The translations under genes and the position numbers were made by a program. The notes under the pieces were generated by a model. The model was not told where the DNA came from and did no database searches. It worked only from the letters and a program-made list of their open reading frames with translations. Below, one piece after another: positions 40,149 to 48,797 of a stretch of DNA of 64,000 nucleotides. Position 1 is the stretch's first letter. Every line of letters starts with the position of its first letter. This stretch comes from JALYGY01 sp963800975 (GTDB lineage Bacteria; Actinomycetota; Rubrobacteria; Rubrobacterales; Rubrobacteraceae), in NCBI GenBank assembly GCA_963800975.1, contig CAWDDB010000014.1:682001-746000 (forward strand), read 5' to 3'.

Positions 40149-40885
40149 AGGTCGTCGGGGCGGGCTTCGGAAGAACGGGAACGGCTTCGCTCAAGATCGC
40201 GCTCGAGGAGCTCGGCTTCGGGCCGTGCTACCACATGACCCAGGTGTTCGAGCACCCCGAGCACGCGGACTTCTGGCTGGCCGCGTGGCGCGGCGAGCCG
40301 GTGGACTGGGACGGGGTACTCGGGGGCTACGAGTCGGCCGTCGACTGGCCGGCCTGCACCTTCTACGAGGAGCTGCTTCGGAGGAACCCGGACGCCAAGG
40401 TGCTGCTCAGCGTGCGCGACCCAGAGCGGTGGTACGACAGCGTGCGCGGCACCATCTACGAGCTTAGCGTCGGCATGCCCCGCTCCCCCCTGTACGGGTT
40501 CGGGTTCGCGATCGCGAGCTTCCTGTACTTCGGCCCAAGAAGGAGAGCCGACCTGGCGGACGAGATCATCTGGGAAGGCACGTTCCACGGAAGGTTCGAG
40601 GACAGGCGCTACGCCACGCACGTCTTCGAGCGGCACACGGAGGAGGTAAGGCGACGCGTACCCAGGGACAGGTTGCTCGAGTACGACGTGAAGCACGGCT
40701 GGGGTCCCCTGTGCGATTTTCTCGGCGTGGAGGAGCCAGACCATCCGTTCCCGCACGTCAACGACGCGGCCGAGATGCAGCGCAGGTTACGGTTCGCGAA
40801 GGCGCTATCCCTAGCCGTACCCGCGGTCCTCGTGCTCCTGGCCACGATGGGCCTCGCGCTCCTCAGAAGGCTGACCAGGGCTTGA
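40145..40885 (+). CDS. Sulfotransferase family protein with C-terminal membrane helix
   Basis: 246 aa. The GTG at 40145 overlaps the ligase stop (GTGA). MKVVGAGFGRTGTASLKIAL is the PAPS 5'-phosphosulfate loop and AKVLLSVRDPERWYDSVRGT the 3'-phosphate motif; DWPACTFYEELLRRNPD lies between. These match the Sulfotransfer_4 family. The last ~35 residues, LRFAKALSLAVPAVLVLLAT and MGLALLRRL, form a single transmembrane anchor, unusual for a sulfotransferase. Coupled to an acyl-CoA ligase, it may act on a lipid-like acceptor. Third sulfotransferase of the window; PAPS would come from sat/cysC. Confidence 0.85.
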   Translation: MKVVGAGFGRTGTASLKIALEELGFGPCYHMTQVFEHPEHADFWLAAWRGEPVDWDGVLGGYESAVDWPACTFYEELLRRNPDAKVLLSVRDPERWYDSVRGTIYELSVGMPRSPLYGFGFAIASFLYFGPRRRADLADEIIWEGTFHGRFEDRRYATHVFERHTEEVRRRVPRDRLLEYDVKHGWGPLCDFLGVEEPDHPFPHVNDAAEMQRRLRFAKALSLAVPAVLVLLATMGLALLRRLTRA

Positions 40886-40907
40886 TCCGGGTAATTACGG
40901 GGGGCGA

Positions 40908-42656
40908 ATGGATCCGGTAGCGAACGTGATGGTCCAGAAGGACGTGCCCGCGAAGATGCGCGACGGCACCACCCTGATGTCCAACGTCTACCGCCCGGCG
41001 GACGGTGGTCCCTTCCCGGTCCTCCTGACGCGCATGCCCTACGGCAAGGACCTTCCCTTCAACGCGACCTACCTCGACCCCGTGCGGGCCGCCAGGAGCG
41101 GCTACATCGTCGCGATCCAGGATGTCAGGGGCCGCTACGCCTCGGAGGGCAAGTTCACCCCGTTTATGCGCGAGTACGAGGACGGCTACGACGCCGTGGA
41201 GTGGGCGGCGAAGCTTCCCGGCTCCTCCGGTAGGGTGGGCATGGTCGGGCTCTCCTACCTGGGCAAGGTCCAGTGGCACGCCGCCGTAATGCAGCCACCG
41301 TCCCTGGGAGCCATCGCCCCCGGCCAGACCTGGGGCAACCACCTGAACGGCGTCCAGATGCGCGGCGGTGCGCAGGAGCTCGGCCTCATGCAGTACTGGG
41401 CGCAGGGCGCCCTCGCGCTCGAGATCCTCTTCCGCAAACACCGCGGCTCGCCGCGGCAGATAGAGGCGAAGCTGCCCGAGCTGGTCGGCTCCATAGACCT
41501 GCTCCTCGCCGGCGGCGGTTACGAGGCGTTGCCGCTGACCCGGCTACCCGACCCCGACGACCTCACGCCTTTCGTGCGCGGCGGCTTCGAGCGCGGCCCG
41601 GATGACGAGGCCTGGGGCTACGTCAACATCGACGGCAAGTACGACCGCGTGGAGGTCCCGACCTTCCACGTCGGAGGCTGGTACGACTGCTTTATCGGGG
41701 AGACCCTGAGGCAGTACGAGGCGATGAGGGAGGTTGCCGACGCGAAAGGGACGCGCAGGCCGCGCCTGCTCGTGGGCCACTGGACGCACGCGGACTTCGG
41801 GAGCACGATCGGGGACCTGGATCACGGCATCGGCAGCTCGGGGGCTTTCCTGAACTACCGCGGCGACCTAACCGAGGCCCACCTGCGCTGGTTCGACGCG
41901 ACGCTGAAGGGCGAGGACGGTCCCCTTGACGAGAGACCGCCGGTCGAGGTCTTCGTCATGGGCGAAAGGCGCTGGCGCGGTTACGAGGATTGGCCCGTCC
42001 CCGGCGCGCGCGAGGAAAGGTGGCACCTGCACGGCAGCGGGCGCCTGGCACGAGGGGCGCCGGAGCGAGGCGGGCCCGACGAGTACGACTATGACCCGAG
42101 GGACCCCGTCCCGACCGTGGGCGGGGCTACCCTCCTGGCACCCATCCACCGCCCCGGCGCCCGCGACCAGCGCGAGATCGAGGGCCGCCCCGACGTCCTC
42201 CTCTACACCAGCGAGGTTCTGCGGGAGAACGTCACGGTCCTCGGTCCCGTCCACGCCGCGCTCTTCGCCGCGACCTCCGCGCCGGACACGGACTTCGTCG
42301 TCAGGCTCGTGGACGTCCACCCCGACGGAACGGCCATAGGGGTCGCGGACGGCGTGATCCGGGCGAGCGCGCGCGAGGCTTTCCCGGCCCCGGGCGTCAT
42401 CAGGCCCGTAAAGCCTGAGCCCGTCGAGCCGGGTCGCGTGTACGAGTACAGCGTGGACCTGTGGGCGACCGGGGTCACGTTCCAGGCCGGGCACCGCATC
42501 AGGGTGCACGTTACCTCCAGCTGCTTCCCCCGCTGGGATCGCAACCTCAACACCGGCGAGGGTCCCGAATCGGCTCGCGCCGAGGTCGCGCGGCAGAGGA
42601 TCTTCCACGACCCGGAGCGCCCGAGCCACGTCACCCTGACCATCGTCGACAGATAG
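40908..42656 (+). CDS. CocE/NonD family hydrolase (X-Pro dipeptidyl-peptidase S15-like)
   Basis: 582 aa. N-terminal alpha/beta hydrolase core with MRDGTTLMSNVYRPADGG, LLTRMPYGKD, and the nucleophile region GRVGMVGLSYLGKVQWHAAV (GxSYxG). Acid/His elements are GWYDCFIGETLRQY and GHWTHADFG. The C-terminal ~230 residues form the beta-jelly roll domain typical of cocaine esterase relatives (VDLWATGVTFQAGHRIRVHV). Acts on ester or amide bonds; substrate unknown. Fourth gene position in an acyl-CoA ligase operon suggests ester or acyl metabolism. Confidence 0.87.
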   Translation: MDPVANVMVQKDVPAKMRDGTTLMSNVYRPADGGPFPVLLTRMPYGKDLPFNATYLDPVRAARSGYIVAIQDVRGRYASEGKFTPFMREYEDGYDAVEWAAKLPGSSGRVGMVGLSYLGKVQWHAAVMQPPSLGAIAPGQTWGNHLNGVQMRGGAQELGLMQYWAQGALALEILFRKHRGSPRQIEAKLPELVGSIDLLLAGGGYEALPLTRLPDPDDLTPFVRGGFERGPDDEAWGYVNIDGKYDRVEVPTFHVGGWYDCFIGETLRQYEAMREVADAKGTRRPRLLVGHWTHADFGSTIGDLDHGIGSSGAFLNYRGDLTEAHLRWFDATLKGEDGPLDERPPVEVFVMGERRWRGYEDWPVPGAREERWHLHGSGRLARGAPERGGPDEYDYDPRDPVPTVGGATLLAPIHRPGARDQREIEGRPDVLLYTSEVLRENVTVLGPVHAALFAATSAPDTDFVVRLVDVHPDGTAIGVADGVIRASAREAFPAPGVIRPVKPEPVEPGRVYEYSVDLWATGVTFQAGHRIRVHVTSSCFPRWDRNLNTGEGPESARAEVARQRIFHDPERPSHVTLTIVDR

Positions 42657-42695
42657 AGGAGGACCCATGAACTGGCGCGTCAGGGAGTATGCCGG

Positions 42696-43442
42696 ATGGA
42701 GATAGGAGGGCACACGTTCCTCGTGGCCGGCGGCGGGTCGGGGCTCGGCGCGGCGACCACCGCGATGCTCGCGGCAGAGGGCGCGAACGTAGTCGTGGCA
42801 GACCTGAGGGGCGAGACAGCCGGTGAGAACGTCCGCTTCGTCGAGACGGACGTCACCGATGAGGCGAGCGTGAGGGAAGCCCTGACAGAAGCCCTAGACG
42901 CCTACGGCGGGCTGGACGGGGCGATCAACTGCGCCGGCGTCGCTTCGGCAGAGAAGGTCCTGGGCAGGGAGGGCCCACACTCCCTCGATTCCTTCGAGAA
43001 GGTCGTCCGGGTCAACCTGGTGGGCACCTTCAACGTGGTACGGCTCGCCGCCGAGATCATTGCCCGCAACGAGCCGCCCGAAAGCGGGGAGCGCGGCGTC
43101 ATCGTCAACACCGCCTCGGTAGCGGCCTTCGACGGCCAGGTAGGGCAGGTCGCCTACGCCGCCTCCAAGGGCGGCGTCGTGGCGCTGACGCTCCCGGTAG
43201 CCCGGGAGCTCGCCTCGCTCGGAATCAGGGTAGTGGCCATCGCGCCCGGCATCTTCGACACGCCTATGATGGCCGGGCTGCCCGAGGCCGCCCGCGAGTC
43301 CCTTGGCAAGCAGGTTCCTTTCCCGCCTCGCCTGGGACGCCCGGAGGAGTACGCCGCGCTCGTGCGACACATAATCGAGAACGGGATGCTCAACGGCGAG
43401 GTCATCCGGCTGGACGGCGCGATCCGCATGGCACCCCGCTAG
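42696..43442 (+). CDS. SDR, 3-hydroxyacyl-CoA dehydrogenase (HSD17B10-like)
   Basis: 248 aa. TFLVAGGGSGLGAATTAMLA (cofactor loop), VVVADLRGET (Asp, NAD preference), INCAGVA, and catalytic NTASVAAFDGQVGQVAYAAS followed by KGGVV (Ser, Tyr, Lys). The AFDGQVGQVAYAASKGG and APGIFDTPMMAGLPEAARES segments are typical of type II 3-hydroxyacyl-CoA dehydrogenases. Likely oxidises L-3-hydroxyacyl-CoA. It follows CocE by 39 bp in the ligase operon. Confidence 0.87.
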   Translation: MEIGGHTFLVAGGGSGLGAATTAMLAAEGANVVVADLRGETAGENVRFVETDVTDEASVREALTEALDAYGGLDGAINCAGVASAEKVLGREGPHSLDSFEKVVRVNLVGTFNVVRLAAEIIARNEPPESGERGVIVNTASVAAFDGQVGQVAYAASKGGVVALTLPVARELASLGIRVVAIAPGIFDTPMMAGLPEAARESLGKQVPFPPRLGRPEEYAALVRHIIENGMLNGEVIRLDGAIRMAPR

Positions 43443-43460
43443 AGCGCTTCTCGGGCCACC

Positions 43461-44453
43461 GTGCACCCGAAACACGAGAGCCAGCATCCCGGGCTTCCCG
43501 AAGGATATTCGGGGCGTGCGGCCGAGGCGGACGAGCTGCGGGCCGTCTACGAACTGATCCTGGCGTGCGACCTGGCCGAGTACGGCGCGGCCGACATCGT
43601 GGAAGAGGAGCTGCGCGCGGATTGGGAGGATCCGGACACCGACCGGTGGGTGGTCGTCGCGCCCCGGGGCGAGATGGCGGGCTACGGGAGCCTCTCGCGC
43701 CCGGCCCGGCGTGACCCCGAGGGGCTCCCCGCGCGCCTCGACGTCGAGTGCTATGTCGGACCAGATCACTCTGGAAAGAGCGTAGGGAGGTACCTGTTGC
43801 GCCTAGCCGAGGCGGGGGCGCTCGAGTGGCTCGCCGCCGAGCCGGGGCAGGCCGGCGCCTTCCTGACCAATACCGTGAACGGAGCGAACGCCGCGGCCCG
43901 GCGGCTTCTAGAGGAAGAAGGCTATGCGCCCGTCCGCCAATTCCTGCTCGCGGAGATCGACCTGCTGGTGACACCACCGGCGCCCGAACCGCCATCCGGG
44001 GTCACGGTCTACCCGTGCGTCTCCGAGGGCGAGGAGCGCGCCGCCCTCGAGGCCGTTGAGGACGCGTTCCGGGACCACTGGGGGTACCGGGCCGGCGGGA
44101 CGCTCGCGGGCTGGAGCCGGCGCAGGTGTCTCGGGGGAGCGGGTCCGGGGCTCTGGCTCACGGCGAAGGCGGGAGACGAGGTGGCAGGCGCAGTGTTCTG
44201 CGATCTTGGGGAGGAAGACCATGGCGAGGTCGAGTGGCTCGCCGTCAGGCGGCCGTGGCGCCGACGGGGGGTAGGCCTGGTCCTCCTGTGCGCGGCGTTC
44301 TCGGAGATCAGGGCAAGGGGCGGTCGCGTGGCTCGCCTCACAGTCGATTCTGAGAGCCCTACCGGCGCCGGCAGGCTCTACGAACGGGCCGGAATGCGCT
44401 TCGTGCGCCACTACGCCGTCCACCGCAAAGAGCTGAACCGGGCCGCCGGGTAG
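43461..44453 (+). CDS. Tandem GNAT acetyltransferase
   Basis: 330 aa from a GTG at 43461. Two GNAT folds: the first with VDVECYVGPDHSGKSVGRYL (acetyl-CoA loop; SGKSVGRYLL) around residue 105, the second with VEWLAVRRPWRRRGVGLVLL then CAAFSEIRARG near residue 270 and SPTGAGRLYERAGMRFVRHY. Two-domain GNATs include mycothiol synthase, but the specific MshD markers are not obvious here. It ends the plus-strand operon beginning with the acyl-CoA ligase. Substrate unknown. Confidence 0.83.
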   Translation: MHPKHESQHPGLPEGYSGRAAEADELRAVYELILACDLAEYGAADIVEEELRADWEDPDTDRWVVVAPRGEMAGYGSLSRPARRDPEGLPARLDVECYVGPDHSGKSVGRYLLRLAEAGALEWLAAEPGQAGAFLTNTVNGANAAARRLLEEEGYAPVRQFLLAEIDLLVTPPAPEPPSGVTVYPCVSEGEERAALEAVEDAFRDHWGYRAGGTLAGWSRRRCLGGAGPGLWLTAKAGDEVAGAVFCDLGEEDHGEVEWLAVRRPWRRRGVGLVLLCAAFSEIRARGGRVARLTVDSESPTGAGRLYERAGMRFVRHYAVHRKELNRAAG

Positions 44454-44485
44454 AAGGCGCTGCGCCGGCCACGCCTCCCGAGCCC

Positions 44486-45142
44486 TTACCGGACCCTGTT
44501 CCTTAGCGAACGGCTCATAAACCAGTTTGGGACGCCCAGAACTTCCACTTCGCCGACAACTTCGAAGCCGAACCGTTCATAGAAATGGACGTTGATCCCC
44601 TTGTCGGTCTCGAGATAGGCCGCTTCCCCGACCGCGTCCACCCGGGCGCAGAAGGCCTGCATTAGCCTGGATCCGACACCCATACCCTGCAATGGGGCGT
44701 CCACCGCCACGGGACCGAGGTGCCAGTGCGGCCCCTCGGGGTCCATCTTTGCCCAGACCCCCTGCCAGCGCATGACCCGCACGGTCACGCGGGGTCCCGT
44801 AGAGAGCACGCCGGGCAGGACGCGAAGCTGCTGTCGGACCCCCAGACGGCAGGCGCCCGGCGGCAGCGTCCCGCACACCCCCACGATCGTACCGTCCGAG
44901 CCTCGCGCGGCGAGCATGTTCGTTCCCCAGTCCATAGCCTCGAAGGCTCCCTCGAACACCCGCCGAAGCCTCTTCCGGCGGAGGTCCGGATCCTGCCCGA
45001 ACGCGGCGAGGTGAACCGGATTGTCGCGCATGCCACGCGAGAGCACGTCCAGGGCCGTCTCGGCGGCGCCCGGACCGAGCGGCCCGACTTCCAGCCCATC
45101 CACCCACGCGCGGCCCGGGGAGGTTCCCCCTCCCTCCGTCAT
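44486..45142 (-). CDS. GNAT family N-acetyltransferase
   Basis: 218 aa from the ATG at 45142; the longer open frame to 45610 overlaps another gene and is rejected. GNAT landmarks are WHLGPVAVDAPLQGMGVGSR then LMQAFCARVDAVGEAAYLET and FYERFGFEVVGEVEVLG. Residues 30-130 contain ARGSDGTIVGVCGTLPPGAC, as in the actinobacterial GNAT proteins with an N-terminal helical part. Convergent with the tandem GNAT. Substrate unknown. Confidence 0.85.
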   Translation of the reverse strand: MTEGGGTSPGRAWVDGLEVGPLGPGAAETALDVLSRGMRDNPVHLAAFGQDPDLRRKRLRRVFEGAFEAMDWGTNMLAARGSDGTIVGVCGTLPPGACRLGVRQQLRVLPGVLSTGPRVTVRVMRWQGVWAKMDPEGPHWHLGPVAVDAPLQGMGVGSRLMQAFCARVDAVGEAAYLETDKGINVHFYERFGFEVVGEVEVLGVPNWFMSRSLRNRVR

Positions 45143-45221
45143 GTTCTCCACCCCAGGGTCTCCGGCGGGTCGTCGGTGCCCGGCGCGGCCTCGCCGTCCC
45201 GTGTGGGAGACCGCTCGCGCA

Positions 45222-45977
45222 CTACGCCTTTCCCGCGAGCACCTCGAGCGCGGACGCGTAAGAGCGCTGCGGGCGGTTGTCGTCCATAGGCACGACCGTG
45301 AGGTCGGCGCCGCGGTCGGCCACCACCGCGAGGCCGGGATCGTTGGTGTCCATGATCGAGACCACCGGGATGCCGGCCGCGACGGCCGCCCCGGCGAACC
45401 CGTGGTCCGCCACGACCAGGTCGATCCCGTCGAGCTCGCGCAGCAGGTCGAGCATGGGGCCGGCGTCGTGGGTGTGTCGCAGGCTCGCCCCGTCCCCAAG
45501 AACGCCCACGGCGCCGACCCAGTCGAGCATGGTGTTTCGTTCGTAGCGTCCGTCAGTCCACGCGATGAGCGCCTTGCCACCGAGGTCCCGCACCCAGGCC
45601 GCGAGGTCAAGGTAGTACGAAAGCAAAGCCCCTGGGTGTCCCGTCGCGAAGACGAAGCTGCCGCCGCCTTCGGCGACCGCTCGGATACGCTCCCCGGCCT
45701 CCACGAGCCCGGCTGCGGTGCGCGCGGGGTCTATGCACCCGCTGCCTTCGGTCTCTTCTGCGTCCGGCGGGTACCCCGTCTGGCGGGTCACGGCGCCGTA
45801 GGCCTCCTCGAAGCTTACTCCTTCGAGGAGTTCTTCCATGCCGAAGGTCTGGGTGGGATCTCCCTCGAGCAGGAGGTCTATCTTGTAGAGGTTGTTCTCG
45901 GCGCCGTGGGAGGTGTTGGTCCCGGCGACGCCTGCCCTCAGGAGAACGTCCGCGTACTGGCTCGAAGAGTAATTCAC
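45222..45977 (-). CDS. Conserved actinobacterial phosphatase-like protein
   Basis: 251 aa. Family segments I recognise from Streptomyces proteins annotated as 'phosphatase' are VFATGHPGALLSYYLDLAAW, LRHTHDAGPMLDLLRELDGI, VVADHGFAGAAVAAGIPVVS and DTNDPGLAVVADRGADLTVV with VPMDDNRP near the end. The HGFAG and DTNDPAL patterns suggest a metal-dependent or sugar-nucleotide fold, but no biochemical activity is established to my knowledge. Start at 45977 has no strong ribosome site. Upstream of a GNAT gene on the same strand. Confidence 0.72.
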   Translation of the reverse strand: MNYSSSQYADVLLRAGVAGTNTSHGAENNLYKIDLLLEGDPTQTFGMEELLEGVSFEEAYGAVTRQTGYPPDAEETEGSGCIDPARTAAGLVEAGERIRAVAEGGGSFVFATGHPGALLSYYLDLAAWVRDLGGKALIAWTDGRYERNTMLDWVGAVGVLGDGASLRHTHDAGPMLDLLRELDGIDLVVADHGFAGAAVAAGIPVVSIMDTNDPGLAVVADRGADLTVVPMDDNRPQRSYASALEVLAGKA

Positions 45978-46114
45978 GCTGGCGAGTTTAGCAGAAGCCC
46001 GGGATCAGGACCCATCGGGCGTCGGACTACAGTCTCGTTCGCCCCACGCCCGAGCATCACGTCGCCGGGCAGCGCCTTCATGAGCGGAGCAAGAACACCA
46101 AGATTCCCGGTCCG

Positions 46115-46531
46115 CTACCAGACCTGCCACCGCCCTGGCGTCACCCGCAGCGCCACCGAGTAGGCCTTCGCGAAGCAGTCCGGTTCGTAGCCGATGCGCG
46201 AGATCGGCCCCCGGTGCTTCTCCAGGTAATCCTCGACCTCGGTAACCGGCGGGAAGCCGTCCAGGATCTCGGCGTCCCCTTCGACGCGTGCCACGTCGCC
46301 GCCGGTGTCGCTGGAGTTGAGGTTCAGACCGACCCTGGGGTTGTGTCCGATGTTCCTCAGCTTCTGGCGGTCGGGCTGGGAGTAGATCAGAAAGCTCTCC
46401 CCGTCCCACAGAAACCAGACCGGCACCGATTGCGGCTGGCCGTCGGAGCGAACCGTCGTGAGCCAGGCGACCTCCTCATCCCGCAGCCGCTTCTCTGCAC
46501 GGCTCCCGGCATCTGTGGTGGTGTCGAGCAA
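46115..46531 (-). CDS. PPOX-class F420-dependent flavin/nucleotide-binding protein
   Basis: 138 aa from a TTG at 46531 (AAGGAG six bases upstream); an apparently longer frame to 46867 lacks family sequence. The split-barrel pattern EKRLRDEEVAWLTTVRSDGQ then PQSVPVWFLWDGESFLIYSQ and KLRNIGHNPRVGLNLNSSDT is that of F420-dependent PPOX-class enzymes (TIGR03667-like), with VTEVEDYLEKH and YSVALRVTPGRWQVW at the C-terminus. Likely reduces small molecules with F420H2. Confidence 0.85.
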   Translation of the reverse strand: MLDTTTDAGSRAEKRLRDEEVAWLTTVRSDGQPQSVPVWFLWDGESFLIYSQPDRQKLRNIGHNPRVGLNLNSSDTGGDVARVEGDAEILDGFPPVTEVEDYLEKHRGPISRIGYEPDCFAKAYSVALRVTPGRWQVW

Positions 46532-46975
46532 TTCCAGCTCCTTTCCTCGCTCTGCATAACCCGCAGAGGTTATCCTAACCGCGGGGGGACGTCTCGAGAG
46601 AACCTGCCCGGCATCCACGCCCCTCGTCACGGAGCGATCTCCTCTCATCCGGGCGGCGGCGGTTGTGGCGTCCGGGGGTAGGCTACGCGAAGCCGTTGGG
46701 CAGGATCCGCGGTGTGGCCGCCCGCAAGGTCGCCCGTATCGCACGCCCCGGTCTACGAAACCGGGGAGACCGTCCTTCACCGTAGACCAGGATTTCGGGC
46801 GCGGAGCAACCATCGAGTGAACGGCATTGCCCCGGCATCCGTATACCCATTGCGCGTCGACAAGCATCGCCAGGACAAGGGGGGTGGGTCAGAGGGGATC
46901 GGGAGCAAGCAAGCATCTTGCAAAGCGTGGGGACGCGGTGCGTCTCCGAACCGGACACGGAAAGGGGTTAATGTA
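46532..46975. other. Intergenic region with one hairpin
   Basis: About 445 bases without a credible gene; the frames here lack ribosome sites and family sequence. CCCCGGT-ctacgaa-ACCGGGG (46746-46766) is a clear 7-bp stem-loop. The 3' side holds AAGGGG ahead of the DUF4394 GTG. No -35/-10 pair is convincing. Confidence 0.5.
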
Positions 46976-47938
46976 GTGGATCACCAAGCTGTGGATCGTT
47001 TGGTCGCCCGCGGCCGACCGGGGCTGGAAGGCGCGCTTGTCGCGTCTGGCTTGCTCCTCGGCCTGCTGCTCGTTCTGTGGGCAGCGCCGGGCGCATCGGC
47101 GCAGAGCGCCGGACCGGACGGGCCGGAGAGGGTCTTCGCTCTCTCCGCCGAGGACCACCTGCTGCGCTTCGACGGGGATAACCCTGGTCAAGTCGCAAAA
47201 AAGGAGATCACCGGCCTGAGCAACGGCGAGAGCCTTGTCGGCATAGACTTCCGCCCGAGCGGCCCCGACGCGACCCAGGGCAAGCTCTACGGTCTCGGCG
47301 ATCAGGGCTACATCTACAGGATCAACCAGGCCACGGCCGTCGCCTCGCGTGGACCCCAGATCACGGCCGACGGCGCGCCGGTGGCGCTCAGGGGCACCAG
47401 GTTCGGCATAGACTTCAACCCGACCGTGGACCGCCTCAGGATCGTGAGCGACGCGAACCAGAACCTGCGGGTCAACGTCGACACCGGCGAGCTCTCGGAC
47501 TTCAACGCCACGATCCCCGGCACCCAGCCAGACCAGGACGTCCAGTACGCCGTGGGCAACCCGAACGTCGGCCAGGAACCCAAGGTCACCGGCGTCGCCT
47601 ACAGGAACGCCAGGCCGGCTGCCTTCGGCACTACCAGCACCGAGCTCTACGACATAGACGCGCAAACGGACGATATGTCAGAGCAGGATCCGCCCAACGA
47701 CGGGACGTTGAACACAGAGGGGCCGGTTAGCATCGACACGAGCGGCCGCGTCGGCTTCGACATCGTTACCCGCGGCGATTCCTCCGCGGGCGACAGGGGC
47801 TACGCGTCCATGCAGCCTCTCAGCGACAGCGTGCCGAGCTTCTACAAGGTCAACCTGAACACGGGTAGGGCGACCAAGATCGGCACGTTCGGCGCCAGGA
47901 ACGTCGAGGGCATCGCCATCCCTATCGGTCAGCAGTAA
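46976..47938 (+). CDS. DUF4394 family secreted protein
   Basis: 320 aa, GTG at 46976 with AAGGGG eight bases upstream. Signal peptide: basic start, then LVASGLLLGLLLVLWAAPGA and a cleavage site near ASAQSA. The mature part has repeated beta-propeller-like units (DFRPSGPDATQGKLYGLGDQ, GIDFNPTVDRLRIVSDANQN, VAYRNA, TELYDIDAQTDDM, VNLNTGRATKIGTFG) with the DFNPxxDRLRIVS motif typical of DUF4394. Exported; biochemical function unknown. A strong terminator follows. Confidence 0.85.
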   Translation: MDHQAVDRLVARGRPGLEGALVASGLLLGLLLVLWAAPGASAQSAGPDGPERVFALSAEDHLLRFDGDNPGQVAKKEITGLSNGESLVGIDFRPSGPDATQGKLYGLGDQGYIYRINQATAVASRGPQITADGAPVALRGTRFGIDFNPTVDRLRIVSDANQNLRVNVDTGELSDFNATIPGTQPDQDVQYAVGNPNVGQEPKVTGVAYRNARPAAFGTTSTELYDIDAQTDDMSEQDPPNDGTLNTEGPVSIDTSGRVGFDIVTRGDSSAGDRGYASMQPLSDSVPSFYKVNLNTGRATKIGTFGARNVEGIAIPIGQQ

Positions 47939-47984
47939 GGAGTGGCGCTCGCCTTGGGCGAGTCGTGAGACAGCAGTAGCGTCA

Positions 47985-48019
47985 CGGGGCTGGAATCAGG
48001 GCGTTCCAGCCCCGTTTTT
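47985..48019 (+). terminator. Rho-independent terminator after the DUF4394 gene
   Basis: CGGGGCTGGAA-tcagggcg-TTCCAGCCCCG with perfect 11-bp arms followed immediately by TTTTT. The best intrinsic terminator in the window. Confidence 0.9.
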
Positions 48020-48224
48020 GCGCCGCACCGTGGGCCTCCTCCGCCCCTCTTGGACCCTAGCTTTGCGCGAAGGCCGTCGCTTCCCGAGACGCGACGCGCC
48101 GCCCCACAGCTCCCCGGAGGCCGGCCCGGGTTTCCTCCCGGTCGGGCTTTCGAGCAGGGCATCCTGGCGAAGCGCTCGGGCGGCAACCTGCCGGGCCACG
48201 AGAGGCGAGATACCGGGACGACGG

Positions 48225-48230
48225 TATACT
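48225..48230 (+). promoter_or_regulatory. -10 box TATACT, possible leaderless start of GNAT gene
   Basis: TATACT ends nine bases before the ATG at 48240, so the transcription start would fall at or next to the start codon. No ribosome binding site is seen upstream of the ATG. The -35 region is not consensus. Confidence 0.5.
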
Positions 48231-48239
48231 GTGCCAGCG

Positions 48240-48719
48240 ATGGTACGCATCCGACTACTGGAGGAATCGGCTGCCGCGGAGATTGACGCCTTGCTCGCCG
48301 TGGCGGGGGCGCTGCCGGAGTACTTTGACGAGGCGGCGATGGCCCGGATGCCGGTCGATGCGCAGGAGCACGCCACCTACATCGCGATAGAAGGGGACCG
48401 GGCGGACCACCTTCGTGGCTTCGCCGTCGTGGAGCGCAAAGGGAACAGGGTCGCGGAGGTCCTGTGGATGGGCGTCTGCCCCGAACGGCGAAGGATGGGG
48501 ATCGGCGCGCGGTTGCTGTCGGCGCTCGAAGACGACCTGCGCGCCGAGGGGTTCGAGCTTCTGGAGATCAAGACGCTCGCCGCCGAGGCGGAGTATGCCC
48601 CGTACGAAGGCACCCGGCGCTTCTACGAGAAGCAGGGCTTCCTCTGGGTCGAGACGGTTGATCCGTACCCAGCCTGGCCGCCCGGCAACCCGTGCGCCAT
48701 CTACGTCGCCCCGCTCTGA
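48240..48719 (+). CDS. GNAT family N-acetyltransferase
   Basis: 159 aa from the ATG at 48240. Acetyl-CoA motif A is VLWMGVCPERRRMGIGARLL followed by SALEDDLRAEGFELLEIKTL, and the C-terminal YEGTRRFYEKQGFLWVETVD is the usual GNAT ending. The start is chosen because the upstream frame (to 48018) overlaps the terminator and because a TATACT box sits just ahead, suggesting a leaderless mRNA. Substrate unknown. Confidence 0.83.
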   Translation: MVRIRLLEESAAAEIDALLAVAGALPEYFDEAAMARMPVDAQEHATYIAIEGDRADHLRGFAVVERKGNRVAEVLWMGVCPERRRMGIGARLLSALEDDLRAEGFELLEIKTLAAEAEYAPYEGTRRFYEKQGFLWVETVDPYPAWPPGNPCAIYVAPL

Positions 48720-48797
48720 GAGACCGTCTGGCGTAAAAAAGTTCTCGGGTCTACCTCTGCGCGAGAGGCGATCCCTCTCTCGGAAGACGTCTCAGGC

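Noticed and set aside
38384..40885. 833-codon frame suggesting a giant sulfotransferase fusion
   Set aside because: The N-terminal ~587 residues are out-of-frame acyl-CoA ligase sequence; only the part after the GTG at 40145 has sulfotransferase motifs.
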